A stretch of 20,579 nucleotides of DNA from Firmicutes bacterium UBA3914 (GTDB taxonomy: Bacteria > Bacillota > Limnochordia > Darwinibacteriales > Darwinibacteriaceae), in the NCBI GenBank assembly GCA_002391385.1, contig DGEY01000008.1:2749-23327 (forward strand), read 5' to 3'. Numbering within the stretch: position 1 is the first letter of the stretch; the number at the start of each line of letters is the position of its first letter. The notes under the pieces were generated by a model that saw only the letters and a program-made list of their open reading frames with translations, did no database searches and was not told the DNA's origin. Positions 13,311 through 20,579 of the stretch are shown one piece after another. The translations under genes and the position numbers were made by a program.

Positions 13311-14742
13311 TTAATCCACGTCCCCTCCTACGTGCAGATCTCCCGGACGATGCCACATCTGCGAGCTCCAAATCGGGTATCTGTCCCAGGACAGGCAGCC
13401 CCAGAGCCCGCTCGACGTCCTCTTTGGTCTTAACCGTGTTATCCAGAAACTCCAGCAGAAACGCCAAACCCACGCCCAGAAACACTCCTAACACCGCGCC
13501 GATGGCGATATTCAGCTTGATCCTGGGTTTGACGGGAACCCGGGGAAGCACTGCGCGGTCTATGATCTGCACATCAGCAGTCTCCATGGCTTCCGAGATG
13601 CGGGCTTCCTCCAGCCGGGTACGCAGCAGGATGTAGAGTTCTTCTAAGACCTGTGCCTCCCGCATCAGCCTGGCCAGCTCCAGCTCCTGCGCGGGCAGGT
13701 GGCTCAATTCCCTTTCCCGCTCGGCGATAATGGCCAAGAGCGCCGCTTCCCGGGCTTCCAGGGCGTTGGCTTCCACTTCCAAATTGATCAGCGTTCCGTA
13801 CAGCTCCCGGTAGAGGGTGTTTAAGGTTCGGGTCTCGGTACCCACCACCCGCTCCACCTCTTCCGTAAGCTTACGCCGGACATTGTCTATTTCCGCCTGG
13901 AGGGCCAAAACTTCCGGATGCCGGTCGGTGTATTTCTCCCTGGCACTGGCCAGCCGCACTTCCAGATCCGCCAGCCGACTGCGGTACTCGGTAACCAGGC
14001 GGTTGTCGGCAATGGTGGTGCTGGAAATGAGGGTTTCATCCTGTTCTTCGAGACTAGCCCGCACCTGGCGGATGCGCTCCGCCGTTTCCAGTTTGGCGAC
14101 GTTCAGTTCCGTGAGGCTGGACTGCAGAGAGGCAAGCTGCGTGACCACCGCGGCCATTTCCTGGGTGGGGGCCACAATCCCCTGTTCTTCCTTGAAGGCC
14201 TGCAGCCTTTCCTCCGCGAGGCGCAGGTCCAGCTCCACCTTCTGCAGCTGCCCTTCGATGAAATCCCGAGCCGCCCGCCTGTCGTTCTGCCGGTAGTTCA
14301 GATTCCAGTCAAGGAACACGTCCACCAACTTGTTCACCACTGCCTGAGCCAGTGCCGGCTCCGGCGACTGCATGGAAATCTTCAAAACGTCGCTGCCCTG
14401 CACTGACTGGATGGTGATGGCCTTCTCCAGGGCGCTCTGGGTCAGATCCTCCCGTCCCAAGTCAGAGGCCACCCTTTCCAGGATGGTTCTGCTCTTCATG
14501 ATCTGGATGTAGTTCTGGGCAACATTCTTGCCCAAGGCGCTGGCGCCGTCAAAGAAAATGGTTTCAACACCCATACCAGCTTCCCGCACGATAAGAGTGG
14601 TGAACGCCTCGTAAATGGGCGTAGCCAGGAAACTGTAGATGGCAACCGCCAGGACGGTCAGGAGGAAAACCGCCAAGATCAGCCTCTTCCTTTTGACGAT
14701 GATCTGCCAGTATTCCCGCAGATCCATTTCTTCCATTTCCAC
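13303..14742 (-). CDS. Wzz/GumC-type polysaccharide co-polymerase (chain-length determinant)
   Basis: A 479-residue inner-membrane protein. An N-terminal transmembrane helix (RLILAVFLLTVLAVAIYSFL) follows the cytoplasmic MDLREYWQIIVKRK. A long external part holds the Wzz domain (ATPIYEAFTTLIVREAG) and about 200 residues of coiled coil. Then comes the Pro-rich PRVPVKPRIKLN, and a second helix (IAIGAVLGVFLGVGLAFLLEF) leads to a short cytoplasmic tail ending RSARRRGRGLSG. The GumC-like long coiled coil is typical of diderm export systems, where it reaches toward the outer-membrane channel; the kinase is encoded separately downstream. The start is uncertain: GTG at 14754 abuts the preceding stop, GTG at 14742 has GGTGGTG six bases upstream and is preferred, and ATG at 14736 is also possible. 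Confidence 0.92.
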   Translation of the reverse strand: MEMEEMDLREYWQIIVKRKRLILAVFLLTVLAVAIYSFLATPIYEAFTTLIVREAGMGVETIFFDGASALGKNVAQNYIQIMKSRTILERVASDLGREDLTQSALEKAITIQSVQGSDVLKISMQSPEPALAQAVVNKLVDVFLDWNLNYRQNDRRAARDFIEGQLQKVELDLRLAEERLQAFKEEQGIVAPTQEMAAVVTQLASLQSSLTELNVAKLETAERIRQVRASLEEQDETLISSTTIADNRLVTEYRSRLADLEVRLASAREKYTDRHPEVLALQAEIDNVRRKLTEEVERVVGTETRTLNTLYRELYGTLINLEVEANALEAREAALLAIIAERERELSHLPAQELELARLMREAQVLEELYILLRTRLEEARISEAMETADVQIIDRAVLPRVPVKPRIKLNIAIGAVLGVFLGVGLAFLLEFLDNTVKTKEDVERALGLPVLGQIPDLELADVASSGRSARRRGRGLSG

Positions 14743-14754
14743 GGCACTCACCAC

Positions 14755-17691
14755 CTACCAGTCAAAGATGTTGAACAGCGCGCTCTTGAAGGAACTGATA
14801 GCACCCACAAAGCCGAAGATCTTGGTCCAATCGGGTTTCTTGGTTTCCGGAATGTAGATGATATCACCGGGCCTAAGCAGTGGATTCTCCTGGGCATCAC
14901 CGGTAAAGAGCACCTTATCCTGCCCCATGGGCACCTGCTCCGACTCGTCCAAAACGCCGTCCCGGTAGATCCCCACATTCTCCAGGGCCGCCCGATCCAA
15001 AGGCCCGCCCGCCAGGGCGATGGCATCCAGCAGTCTGGCACCTGCGGGAAGATCGTAAGCACCGGGGTTCTTCACCATGCCCAGCACCAAGATCTGCCGG
15101 CGCGCTGCGGGAACATAGATCACATCCCCACCGCTCAGCTCCAGATTGTACTGGTTCTGCGCCCCCATGAGCTGCCCGTAGGTCACCTGCCAGACCTGTT
15201 CCCCGTGGGGGGCCTGTCTGGTGACCACCACCTGTTCCGTGCCTATGTTCGACTTCAGGCCTCCCGCTTCGGCCAAAACGTCCAGCAGACGTCCCTGGGA
15301 CGGTAGGGTATAGGCTCCCGCCCGCACCACATCACCGAAAACCAGCACCTTGTTGTTGGCCTTGGGCACCGAGATGACCTCGCCGCCCCTCAGCTGCCGC
15401 TTGTAGTCGGCTCCACTGAGCACATCCAGGTTGACTACTTCAGTAACTGCGCCTTCCGGGCCCTCCAGGGCCACAACCACCTTCGCCGGGTCCGCTTCGG
15501 CGGTGAACCCGCCGGCACGGCCGATCAGATCCAGGTAGGTCTCGCCGGGCCCGAAGGCATAGTACCCAGGATTGCGGACTTCCCCCAGCACCAGGGCGTT
15601 CCTGCTGCTGCGGGGCACCACGATCACATCGCCATCCTCCAGGATGCGCTGCTCTGCGGCGAAGCGCTCCTCCTGCAGCTCCAGAAAGTCGATGTACTCA
15701 ACGTATGCCCCTTCCGCGGTCTGCCTGGTCAGGGAGATCCACTGGGCGTCTGCGCTCTCCAAGAGTCCCCCCGCCAGCATGATGGCATCCAAGACGCTGT
15801 CGCCCGCCTTGAACTGGTAGTAGCCAGGGCGCTGTACTTCACCCATGACCACCACTCCCCTGGTGGCCCGGGGGACGATGATCACATCGCCGCTCTCCAG
15901 CGACAAGTTGTCGGTCAGGACGCGGTTTTCCATCAACTGGGCGAAATCAACGGTGAACACCTGGGCACCTTGGGCAGTCTGCCTGGTGAGGGAAACCCGC
16001 TGGGCATCTGCGCTCTCTAGAAGGCCGCCCGCCAGCATGACGGCATCCAAAACGCTGTCGCCCGCCTTAAACTGGTAGTAGCCGGGATTCTGTACTTCAC
16101 CCATGACGATGACTCCCCTGGCGGCCCGGGGAACGATGATCACATCGCCGCTCTCCAGGGGCAGATTATCTGCTAGGAAGCGGTTTGTCATCAGCTCGCT
16201 GAAATCAACGGTGAACACCTGTGTACCTTGGGCAGTCTGCCTGGTTAAAGATACCTGCTCTTCCCAGGCCTCCGGGGTGAGGCCCCCCGCCAGGGCCAGG
16301 GCGTCTAGGAGGCGATCGCCCCGCCGGAACTCATAGGCCCCCGGCCGGGCCACTTCACCCAAGACCAAGACCTGCCTGCTGCCCTCTGCAACGTAGAGCA
16401 CATCACCGGGCAGCACCCGCTCGTTCTGCAGCCCCAGGCGCTCCAGGGCGCCCAGGTCGATGGTCCTGGTTACGCCGGACCGGAGCAGCGTCAGCTCATC
16501 CCCGGCCCGTTCCGTGGTTCCGCCGGCCTCCGCCAGAAGATCGAGAATCCTCCACTGCTCCCGTACAGCGAAGGAGCCTGGGCTGCGCACTGCCCCCAGG
16601 ACCAAGGCGTTTTGGTAGCCTTCCGGCACGAAGATCACATCGTCGGGATCCACCGTGGGGTTATCCCCACCTGTCCTGCCGCTGAGGGCCGGCTGCAGAT
16701 CCGCCACGATCAGCTCCTGCCCCGCACCCCTCCGGGTGATGGCGATCGCGGAAGGATCCCCTGTGGGCAGCACCCCTCCAGCCCGGGCGATAATCTCCAA
16801 AAGCGTAGCCTCGCTATGTAAAGGGTAGACCCCCGGGTTTTGCACCGCGCCCAAAACCATAACCTGCTGTTTCTTGGGCACAAACACCACATCGTTGGGC
16901 CTGAGGGCAGTGGGCCTACCCCGGCCAGAAAGGAGCTCCTGGACGTTGACGATCCTCTCCAGAGGTCCTTCCTCTCCCTGGCTGGTCACCACCACCCGTT
17001 CCAGGTCAGCCGTATCCAGGGCACCGCCGGCAGCGGCCAGCAGCTCCAGGATATCCAAGCCCTGCCCCAGGGAGTAGCTCGCGGGCTGGCGCACCTCGCC
17101 AAAAATGGCGGCGCGGCCAGCTGGCGGCACGTAGATCATATCCCCGCTTTCCAGGAGCGGGTTGGCGGCCAGATCGCCCCCCTGCAGGAACTGGTTCACA
17201 TCCACCTGCAGAACACGGCTGTGCTCCTGGCCCCCTTCATCCAGCACATACCGGGTCACGGTTACACTGCTGAGATCGGCAGTGGCGGTGGGGCCGCCGG
17301 CCAGTGCCAGGACATCTGCCAGGCGTGCACCTGCCTTGAGCTGGTAGTAGCCTGACTCTTTGACTTCGCCCAGCACCTGAACGTGCAGCGTGCGGAACTG
17401 GCTGACAATGACCGTAACCTGCGGGTTGACGATGAACTCCGCGAGCATATTCTGCAGCTCACTGCTGATCTGCCGCGGCGTCTTGTCCACCGCCCAGAGG
17501 TCTCCCACCAAGGGGAATGTCAGGTAGCCGTCGGGCCGGATGGCGACCTCTGTGGCTAGATCGGCATGGCCCCAAACGGTGATGCGCAGGACATCACCCA
17601 CACCGAGGGTATACTCTGCGGCTCCAGCGGCCAGGGACCAAACGGCCGACGCCAACAGCATTACGGCCAAAACCAAAGACAGCTTCTTCAT
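14755..17691 (-). CDS. Giant Wza-like polysaccharide export protein with ten SLBB domains
   Basis: A 978-residue secreted protein. The signal peptide (MKKLSLVLAVMLLASAVW) is cut near residue 24; I see no lipobox. A Poly_export domain covers about residues 26-97 (YTLGVGDVLRITVWGHADL, IRPDGYLTFPLVGDL). Ten SLBB repeats follow, each reading roughly VLGEVxxPGYYxxxxGxxLLDxLALAGG with a partner strand pair LxSGDVIIVPR. The end is IFGFVGAISSFKSALFNIFDW, a short amphipathic segment. Wza has about 380 residues and few SLBB domains, so this protein could build a much longer periplasmic tube. It presumably forms a ring through which the polymer leaves, working with the co-polymerase downstream. The ATG has GAGGTGG seven bases upstream. 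Repeats 6 and 7 are recent duplicates. Confidence 0.92.
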   Translation of the reverse strand: MKKLSLVLAVMLLASAVWSLAAGAAEYTLGVGDVLRITVWGHADLATEVAIRPDGYLTFPLVGDLWAVDKTPRQISSELQNMLAEFIVNPQVTVIVSQFRTLHVQVLGEVKESGYYQLKAGARLADVLALAGGPTATADLSSVTVTRYVLDEGGQEHSRVLQVDVNQFLQGGDLAANPLLESGDMIYVPPAGRAAIFGEVRQPASYSLGQGLDILELLAAAGGALDTADLERVVVTSQGEEGPLERIVNVQELLSGRGRPTALRPNDVVFVPKKQQVMVLGAVQNPGVYPLHSEATLLEIIARAGGVLPTGDPSAIAITRRGAGQELIVADLQPALSGRTGGDNPTVDPDDVIFVPEGYQNALVLGAVRSPGSFAVREQWRILDLLAEAGGTTERAGDELTLLRSGVTRTIDLGALERLGLQNERVLPGDVLYVAEGSRQVLVLGEVARPGAYEFRRGDRLLDALALAGGLTPEAWEEQVSLTRQTAQGTQVFTVDFSELMTNRFLADNLPLESGDVIIVPRAARGVIVMGEVQNPGYYQFKAGDSVLDAVMLAGGLLESADAQRVSLTRQTAQGAQVFTVDFAQLMENRVLTDNLSLESGDVIIVPRATRGVVVMGEVQRPGYYQFKAGDSVLDAIMLAGGLLESADAQWISLTRQTAEGAYVEYIDFLELQEERFAAEQRILEDGDVIVVPRSSRNALVLGEVRNPGYYAFGPGETYLDLIGRAGGFTAEADPAKVVVALEGPEGAVTEVVNLDVLSGADYKRQLRGGEVISVPKANNKVLVFGDVVRAGAYTLPSQGRLLDVLAEAGGLKSNIGTEQVVVTRQAPHGEQVWQVTYGQLMGAQNQYNLELSGGDVIYVPAARRQILVLGMVKNPGAYDLPAGARLLDAIALAGGPLDRAALENVGIYRDGVLDESEQVPMGQDKVLFTGDAQENPLLRPGDIIYIPETKKPDWTKIFGFVGAISSFKSALFNIFDW
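15720..16235 (-). repeat. Tandem 258-bp duplication inside the SLBB gene
   Basis: Two consecutive units with an exact 258-base period (15720-15977 and 15978-16235), 86 codons each, so the frame is kept. Marker strings recur at this spacing: TCTGCCTGGT at 15720, 15978 and 16236, and GATGATCACATCGCCGCT at 15877 and 16135. Similarity fades after 16236. Each unit encodes one SLBB repeat plus linker. The high nucleotide identity points to recent duplication or gene conversion. Confidence 0.85.
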
Positions 17692-17744
17692 CTCACCGCC
17701 ACCTCAGATGCACATGTGATAATTGTGGGGCCCAGACAAAAGGA

Positions 17745-17778
17745 GGAGAACCGAGGGCCCTGCGGATCGCGGTTCTCC
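17745..17778 (-). promoter_or_regulatory. Hairpin in front of the SLBB gene, possible attenuator
   Basis: In the 110-base gap between two genes of the cluster, the - strand holds GGAGAACCG and CGGTTCTCC, a perfect 9-bp stem with a 16-base GC-rich loop, followed by TCCTTTTG. The T run is short, so termination would be partial. It lies about 55 bases before the SLBB start and could set the ratio between upstream and downstream genes or protect an mRNA end. Confidence 0.6.
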
Positions 17779-17801
17779 GAGGCCATAACAGCTAACGACA
17801 G

Positions 17802-18728
17802 TTATTGGCCGAGGGCCGGTCTAAAGTAGAAGCCTAAGACGGGCACCGCCCGCTCTGTCTCCACATAAAACTGGGTGTTGGCTTCGATCTGTACGTCTTT
17901 ACCTCTCACAAAATACCCGCCCACAAGACCGACTGGGCCTAGCAGGATAATTCCAGCCATGCTGGCCCCGGCGGCCAGTTCCAAAGACCGGTTCTTCTCC
18001 GTGGCCCGCTCATCCACCTTAAGGCGGATGGGTGTGCCGTCCAGGGCGAGCACCGAGCCGAAGTCGATAAGAATGCGTCCGTCCTTGCCCAGCCGCCCGG
18101 CGGCGGTCACTTCGCTGACCCTGGCCACGCTCGTGGTCCCCGCCGGGATAACCACCCGTCCGTCCACCATGACGTCCTCGGTGACCCGGTAGATAACCTC
18201 ATCGCCCACCTCGGCTGTGGCCGAGTCCAAAGTCTTGCTGAGCGCCACCTTCACCAGGGTCTGCGCGGGCAGGTTGACCCGCTTCACATCCAGCTTGGTG
18301 GTGCCCCAGATGTCCATCATCAGCTTCTCCGCCCGCTGGGAAATGTTACCCGACTGCTCCGCGCCGTAGAGCACCAGCTCCAGACCCTGCAGCCTCTCAA
18401 TCATGGGTTTTTCCCCGGACAGAGTTGCGGAAAACCCCCATTCCGCCAGGTTCAGCTGCAGCCACAGTCCGCCATCACCATCGGCATCCTGTAGGAAGGT
18501 GAGCACCCGGTCAATACGCATGAGCACCGCGCCTTCCTGGGTCTTGCCGTAGATGTCCAATTCCACCTTCTCAATGCGGTCCAGCAAAGACCCCGTTTGG
18601 GCTTGTCCATACAGCAGTTCTTCCACAGTCTCTAATGAGCGCAGGGGAGTCACATTGGCCCAAATTGTAGAAGGGATCAGCGCTGACATAAGCAAAAGAC
18701 ACAACGTCAAAGCGATGCTTTTCTTCAA
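17802..18728 (-). CDS. Secreted protein with YG-type helical repeats and a C-terminal beta domain, unknown function
   Basis: A 308-residue exported protein. The signal peptide is KKSIALTLCLLLMSALIPST (cut near IWA). Residues about 30-150 hold repeated helical units around a Y/W-G turn: ELLYGQAQTGSLLDRIEKVE, LDIYGKTQEGAVLMRIDR, LVLYGAEQSGNISQRAEK, MDIWGTTK. The C-terminal part (VGDEVIYRVTEDVMVDGRVVIPAGTT, then RILIDFGSVLALDGTPIRL) is a beta domain of the PAGT type seen in many envelope proteins. A hydrophobic glycine-rich stretch (AGASMAGIILLGPVGLVGGYFV) lies near residue 270. The preferred start is TTG at 18728, with GGAGGG six bases upstream; the ATG at 18734 is only one base from that site. 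It lies 19 bases after the OmpM-like gene. A role in anchoring or sealing the export channel is only a guess from position. Confidence 0.72.
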   Translation of the reverse strand: MKKSIALTLCLLLMSALIPSTIWANVTPLRSLETVEELLYGQAQTGSLLDRIEKVELDIYGKTQEGAVLMRIDRVLTFLQDADGDGGLWLQLNLAEWGFSATLSGEKPMIERLQGLELVLYGAEQSGNISQRAEKLMMDIWGTTKLDVKRVNLPAQTLVKVALSKTLDSATAEVGDEVIYRVTEDVMVDGRVVIPAGTTSVARVSEVTAAGRLGKDGRILIDFGSVLALDGTPIRLKVDERATEKNRSLELAAGASMAGIILLGPVGLVGGYFVRGKDVQIEANTQFYVETERAVPVLGFYFRPALGQ

Positions 18729-18747
18729 ATCCATCCCTCCATAGCCC

Positions 18748-19986
18748 TTAAAACTTAATGGAAAACGCGGCTTCAGCTTCGGCTCCCAAGTCCCGCTCCA
18801 CACTGCTGAAATCAATGAGCCGATAATTGAGGTGCAGGGAACTATCGTTGAACAGCTCATAGCTGAGGCCAAGCTCAGCGACGTTTCTTGTAAAGGATTC
18901 ACTGGCGCCGGGGCCGAGTCCTCCCAGCTCAGATAAGTTCCACTCCTGGGTCATACCCAAGCGCACCTGGCCCCTGCTCATGGGCACAGTTACACCCAGG
19001 GACGTGACCAGGGGTGCACCATCCTCAGCGGACGCATCGTTTTGCAGCGTCTCCCGGAGCTTGTAGCCGGCGCTTAGGGTGAACATGTTGGCCCAATCCC
19101 AGCTCAAATCCACCGAAGTGCTGGCGGCTTTGGGTACCAGCTGCGGGTCAACAGCCAGATCTACCGCGGTCTGTAGGGATACGTCCCCCACCTTCACCGA
19201 AAGGTTGTATCCGGCTCCACCTTCCGAACCGCTGCCTTCCCCGGGTGGGGTGGCCCGCAGGGCACCCACCACCTCCAGGTTGCCGATCTGCAAAGGTGTT
19301 GCCTGCTCGGCTTCGGGTTCCTGGGCCACCAAGCTGAAGGCCGGAGGCAGCAGGCGGAATGCGGAAGAGAACTGCCCCGTCCACAGGCTGCGGGGCTCCT
19401 GCGGGCCCACTGTGTCCAGCACCGATTCGAGCTCTGAGGCAGGGACCAGACGGGCTGTTTCAGCCTTACGCGCCGCGGCCAGCGCCTGCTCTGAATAGAG
19501 CAGGGGGCGGCTCGTCAGCGCAAAGCCCCGTTCTTCAGCCCAGTTCTGGGCGTACAGTAGGTCAAAGTCCTGGACGGCAAAGCCGAGGACCTCCAGCTCC
19601 TCCCGGAATTCCAAAACCAACCGGTAGAGGGTTTCCACTTCACTGGCGGTAAACGCCTTTTCCGGCTCAACCCGCTGGTTGTAGGTGAAGATCATATCGT
19701 CCAGATACACGCTGCGGCTCACGCCAAAGCGGCGGGAGTCGAGGCGATCTTCACCGCTGATATGCTGCAGCAGGCGGGCCACCAGCAAAGCCTCCTGACT
19801 GCGGTTGGGTTGCTCGGGGACGGTGAATCCGGGGATATCCCGGCTGAGGCCCAGCTCCCGAATGGCATCGCTGGCCCAGCCTCCCCCCGAGGCGATGTCC
19901 GCGAAGGGAGAGCCGGCCCAAGCGCCCGCGCTGAAGCCGAGGACAAGAAGCACGATGAAACCCACAAGTGCTGACCTGCAGCGCAT
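18748..19986 (-). CDS. OmpM-like outer-membrane protein: SLH domain plus beta-barrel
   Basis: A 412-residue protein. The signal peptide is cut near residue 23 (AGAWA). An SLH-like domain follows at about 25-75 (SPFADIASGGGWASDAIREL, ending RSQEALLVARLL). A mainly helical region at 100-190 contains EVETLYRLVLEFREELEVLG and AARKAETARLVPASELESVL. From about 245 to the end there is a beta-barrel-like run of amphipathic strands (YNLSVKVGDVSLQTAVDLAV, LSAGYKLRETL, VRLGMTQEWNL, VAELGLSYELF, LHLNYRLIDF), and the last strand AEAAFSIKF has the aromatic C-terminal beta-signal. In Negativicutes and other diderm Bacillota, OmpM proteins tie the outer membrane to peptidoglycan through the SLH domain and act as porins. 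The SLH match is degenerate and the barrel is short. ATG at 19986 has AAGGGGGGAG upstream. Confidence 0.78.
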   Translation of the reverse strand: MRCRSALVGFIVLLVLGFSAGAWAGSPFADIASGGGWASDAIRELGLSRDIPGFTVPEQPNRSQEALLVARLLQHISGEDRLDSRRFGVSRSVYLDDMIFTYNQRVEPEKAFTASEVETLYRLVLEFREELEVLGFAVQDFDLLYAQNWAEERGFALTSRPLLYSEQALAAARKAETARLVPASELESVLDTVGPQEPRSLWTGQFSSAFRLLPPAFSLVAQEPEAEQATPLQIGNLEVVGALRATPPGEGSGSEGGAGYNLSVKVGDVSLQTAVDLAVDPQLVPKAASTSVDLSWDWANMFTLSAGYKLRETLQNDASAEDGAPLVTSLGVTVPMSRGQVRLGMTQEWNLSELGGLGPGASESFTRNVAELGLSYELFNDSSLHLNYRLIDFSSVERDLGAEAEAAFSIKF

Positions 19987-20011
19987 AACTCTCCCCCCTT
20001 CCGACGTTTTC

Positions 20012-20040
20012 AATATCACACAATATTTCTCCAAAGGCAA
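20012..20040 (-). promoter_or_regulatory. Probable promoter of the OmpM/polysaccharide export cluster
   Basis: TTGCCT (20040-20035), 17 bases, then GATATT (20017-20012), with TG one base before the -10 box (extended -10). Each hexamer matches consensus at 4 of 6. The box is about 25 bases upstream of the ATG at 19986. This is the only plausible promoter I see between the YqgF-like gene and the cluster. Confidence 0.5.
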
Positions 20041-20083
20041 GTAAAAACCTTCCTGGAACATGACTTTCCAAGAGATGACAGTG

Positions 20084-20494
20084 CTAGCTCCCCTTACCAT
20101 CTCCCCGCAGAAAGCGCTGGGCCAAAATCACGGCCACATAGTCATCATAGGGCTCCGGAGGCATCTGCATGCTCACGGGCAAAAGCCTCCGCCAGCCCCG
20201 GGGCGGGTTCTCAACCCAGTAGAGCCTGCGGGCCTCCTCGGAGGTAAAGCGTTCATCTACTGTGGCCAGGGGCAGCTGCGGTAAGGCGGCCCTGATCTCC
20301 TTAGCCACCTGCCCCGAACCTGTTCCGTCACCGATCACTATATGCTCCACCGCAAACCGCTGCACCCAGTCCTGAACCAGATGCAGGTACTCTGCCCGGG
20401 GAGCAACCCGCCTAACCAAAACTTTCGAAGCCTCAACCACGGCCAAACCCAGTTTATCCCTTCCGGGATCGATTCCTAAGACCGCCAAACTCAC
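20084..20494 (-). CDS. YqgF/RuvX-like RNase H-fold nuclease
   Basis: About 136 residues with the YqgF fold signature: VLGIDPGRDKLGLAVV (first catalytic Asp), HIVIGDGTGSG, ATVDERFTSEEARRLYWVEN, PPRGWRRLLP and a final DDYVAVILAQRFL (last acidic residues). The family resolves DNA junctions or processes the 5' end of pre-16S rRNA; this longer PPRGW-containing variant is like those in cyanobacteria and some Bacillota and is distinct from the short E. coli YqgF. The start is unclear: GTG 20494 or TTG 20488 sit next to GGTGG-rich sequence, while GTG at 20530 would add a Cys-rich leader. The gene starts about 50 bases after a strong terminator with no visible promoter. Confidence 0.8.
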   Translation of the reverse strand: MSLAVLGIDPGRDKLGLAVVEASKVLVRRVAPRAEYLHLVQDWVQRFAVEHIVIGDGTGSGQVAKEIRAALPQLPLATVDERFTSEEARRLYWVENPPRGWRRLLPVSMQMPPEPYDDYVAVILAQRFLRGDGKGS

Positions 20495-20545
20495 CACCAC
20501 CCTGCACCCACAGCTTTCGCCTTTCCCCACCGCCTTTTGAGGGTG

Positions 20546-20576
20546 AAAAAAGGTCCCCCCTTAGGGAGGGACCTTT
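20546..20576 (-). terminator. Strong Rho-independent terminator of a gene beyond the right edge
   Basis: On the - strand AAAGGTCCCTCCC-TAA-GGGGGGACCTTT pairs over 12 bp with one bulged T and continues into T (20551-20546) then CACC. It must end a leftward gene outside the window. The YqgF-like gene begins just after it. Confidence 0.88.
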
Positions 20577-20579
20577 CAG

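Noticed and set aside
15720..16235. Possible CRISPR array or mobile repeat
   Set aside because: The period is 258 bases, the copies are contiguous with no spacers, and they lie in frame within an SLBB gene, so this is domain duplication.

Overview
The window reads as a chromosomal segment of a high-GC, probably anaerobic member of the Bacillota that appears to have an outer membrane. A diderm lineage such as Limnochordia is my best guess. The Bacillota signals are the S-box riboswitch in front of metK, strong AGGAGG-type ribosome binding sites with several GTG/TTG starts, a rhodanese-less ThiI paired with its own cysteine desulfurase, and a separate BY-kinase, PHP phosphatase and chain-length protein for polysaccharide. 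The outer-membrane signals are an SLH-plus-beta-barrel protein of the OmpM type ending in a C-terminal Phe beta-signal, a Wza-like polysaccharide export protein, a CsgG-like lipoprotein, and a PapD-like chaperone operon. The taxonomic placement is inference.

Left part (1-7435). The 3' end of a methionine-binding lipoprotein gene (metQ) and its terminator come first, on the + strand. Everything else to 7435 is on the - strand. A three-gene operon reads leftward from a perfect-consensus sigma-A promoter at 5209-5237: a small secreted pilin-like beta protein, a PapD-like periplasmic chaperone and a 677-residue secreted protein with a barrel-like C-terminal half. Both junctions are ATGA overlaps. 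A cytoplasmic GH13_20 alpha-glucan hydrolase follows 40 bases later. Upstream lie metK, controlled by a SAM-I riboswitch with its own promoter, and a CsgG/GNA1162-like lipoprotein.

Middle (7436-10280, + strand). A NifS-type cysteine desulfurase and thiI form a 4-thiouridine tRNA-modification pair. A 57-residue coiled-coil ORF and a bidirectional terminator follow.

Right part (10300-20579, - strand). This is a polysaccharide export and envelope cluster. In transcription order it holds a YqgF-like nuclease, an OmpM-like porin, a secreted protein with YG repeats, a ten-SLBB-repeat export protein, a Wzz/GumC-type co-polymerase, a BY-kinase, a CpsB-type phosphatase, a tiny four-cysteine protein, a VanZ-like protein and a DUF4438 protein. 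Kinase, phosphatase and co-polymerase would control chain length; the SLBB protein would carry the polymer across the outer envelope. No glycosyltransferases, Wzx or Wzy are visible, so they must lie elsewhere.

The best candidates for something undescribed are the chaperone/subunit/barrel operon at 2018-5237 and the OmpM-plus-giant-SLBB envelope cluster.
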